DNA from: CAZEZY01 sp964516635
Lineage (GTDB): Bacteria > Pseudomonadota > Gammaproteobacteria > Burkholderiales > Burkholderiaceae_C
Length of the DNA stretch: 13,470 bases
NCBI GenBank assembly: GCA_964516635.1
Contig: CAZEZY010000065.1
Span: 1-13,470, forward strand
Reading direction: 5' to 3'
The notes under the pieces were generated by a model. It saw only the letters and a list, made by a program, of their open reading frames with translations, ran no database searches and was not told the origin of the DNA. Positions 12,786-13,470 of the stretch are shown one piece after another. How positions within the stretch are numbered: the stretch's first letter is position 1; each line of letters starts with the position of its first letter. The translations under genes and the position numbers were made by a program.

Positions 12786-13470
12786 ATGGCCTTGCCTCAC
12801 GACGAAATCCTGCGCCGCATCGAGCGCGACCTGCTCGACAGCTACGACGAAGAACTGGAGCTTGAAATCGAGGATCGCGATCCGGCGGGGTACACCGGTG
12901 ACCTGGGGCAGGGCAATACGGATGACGACAAGCAGCAACGCATTTCGTATTTCCGCGAGCTGTTCAAGCTGCAGGGCGAACTCGTCAAGCTGCAGGACTG
13001 GGTGGCCCACACGCGTCAGAAGGTGGTGATCCTGTTTGAAGGGCGCGATGCCGCGGGCAAGGGTGGCGTGATCAAACGGATCACCCAGCGCCTGAACCCG
13101 CGCGTTTGCAGGGTGGTGGCGCTGCCAGCGCCCAACGACCGCGAGCGCACCCAGTGGTATTTCCAGCGCTATGTGCCGCACCTGCCGGCCGCGGGTGAAA
13201 TGGTGCTGTTCGACCGCAGCTGGTACAACCGCGCCGGCGTGGAAAAGGTCATGGGTTTCTGTACCGACGATGAATACGAGGAGTTCTTTCGCACGGTGCC
13301 TGAATTCGAGCGCATGCTGGTCCGCTCGGGCATTGTGCTGATCAAGTACTGGTTCTCCATCACCGACGACGAGCAGCACCTGCGCTTTCTGGGCCGTATT
13401 CACGACCCACTCAAGCAGTGGAAGCTCAGCCCCATGGACCTAGAAAGCCGCCGCCGCTGGGAAGACTACA
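12786..13470 (+). CDS. ppk2: Polyphosphate kinase 2 (PPK2), C-terminus cut by window edge
   Basis: Transfers phosphate between polyphosphate and nucleoside diphosphates or monophosphates in the cytoplasm. The frame is open from the ATG at 12786 to the right edge (228 codons; one-domain PPK2 proteins are about 260-310). Seen: Walker A-like GRDAAGKGG (86-94), KRITQRLNPR, ALPAPNDRERTQWYFQRYVPHLPAAG, Walker B-like VLFDRSWYNRAGVEKVMGF, and KYWFSITDDEQHLRFLGRIHDPLKQWKLSPMD with the lid region. The acidic N-terminal stretch (about 18-50) precedes the kinase fold. One-domain class I enzymes mainly make NTP from NDP; the class cannot be fixed without the C-terminus. PhoB boxes upstream suggest induction on phosphate starvation, consistent with drawing on stored polyphosphate. 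Confidence 0.95.
   Translation, partial: MALPHDEILRRIERDLLDSYDEELELEIEDRDPAGYTGDLGQGNTDDDKQQRISYFRELFKLQGELVKLQDWVAHTRQKVVILFEGRDAAGKGGVIKRITQRLNPRVCRVVALPAPNDRERTQWYFQRYVPHLPAAGEMVLFDRSWYNRAGVEKVMGFCTDDEYEEFFRTVPEFERMLVRSGIVLIKYWFSITDDEQHLRFLGRIHDPLKQWKLSPMDLESRRRWEDY

Noticed and set aside
4291..13470. The phosphate cluster as a recently acquired island
   Set aside because: No integrase, insertion sequence, tRNA or flanking repeats are seen, and base composition and codon use look the same as in rpoH and its neighbours.

Overview
The window is GC-rich, densely coded proteobacterial chromosome. Protein sequences (an RpoH with a CIRCE operator, a CalB-type aldehyde dehydrogenase, an LMW-PTP-type ArsC, the style of the PPK2) point to a betaproteobacterium of order Burkholderiales, probably Comamonadaceae-like. 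The genus is not decidable from what I can see. There are 13 genes, two of them cut by the window edges (rpoH at the left, ppk2 at the right). I see no tRNA, rRNA, insertion sequence, CRISPR array or phage gene. No gene-free stretch reaches 300 bp; the longest is 6597-6763.

Left part (1-4282): rpoH (heat-shock sigma factor, minus strand) has a perfect CIRCE operator, TTAGCACTC-N9-GAGTGCTAA, lying on its promoter, so HrcA probably represses the sigma factor gene. Next come a hemerythrin-like HHE protein (minus) and, divergently, a two-gene plus-strand unit: an exported YliI/Asd-type PQQ sugar dehydrogenase and a CalB-type aldehyde dehydrogenase.

Right part (4291-13470): this reads as one phosphate-starvation (PhoB) regulon devoted to membrane-lipid remodelling and phosphorus economy. 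Seven promoter regions carry tandem 11-bp PhoB-box units resembling CTGTCAT-N4, in front of arsC, olsB-plcP, ugd, a GT4 glycosyltransferase, a His-rich membrane protein, a membrane-anchored class III aminotransferase, and ppk2. The gene set is coherent. PlcP would cut phospholipids to diacylglycerol plus a phospho-headgroup. Ugd makes UDP-glucuronate, and the glycosyltransferase could put glucuronate or another sugar on diacylglycerol. OlsB begins ornithine-lipid synthesis. Psd supplies phosphatidylethanolamine. PPK2 handles polyphosphate. ArsC would protect against arsenate entering through induced phosphate transporters.

The parts I cannot match to a described lipid-remodelling system are the 200-residue His-rich four-helix membrane protein (9486-10088), which vaguely resembles Mpo1/DUF962 proteins, and the 562-residue aminotransferase with an N-terminal membrane anchor (10098-11786). 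Both sit directly behind PhoB boxes and are the best candidates for new biochemistry here.

Three gene pairs are tail-to-tail with 8-9 bp between them or a 59-bp overlap. olsB and plcP share a TGATG stop-start. All PhoB calls come from reading the DNA by eye and are unsupported by any search or experiment.
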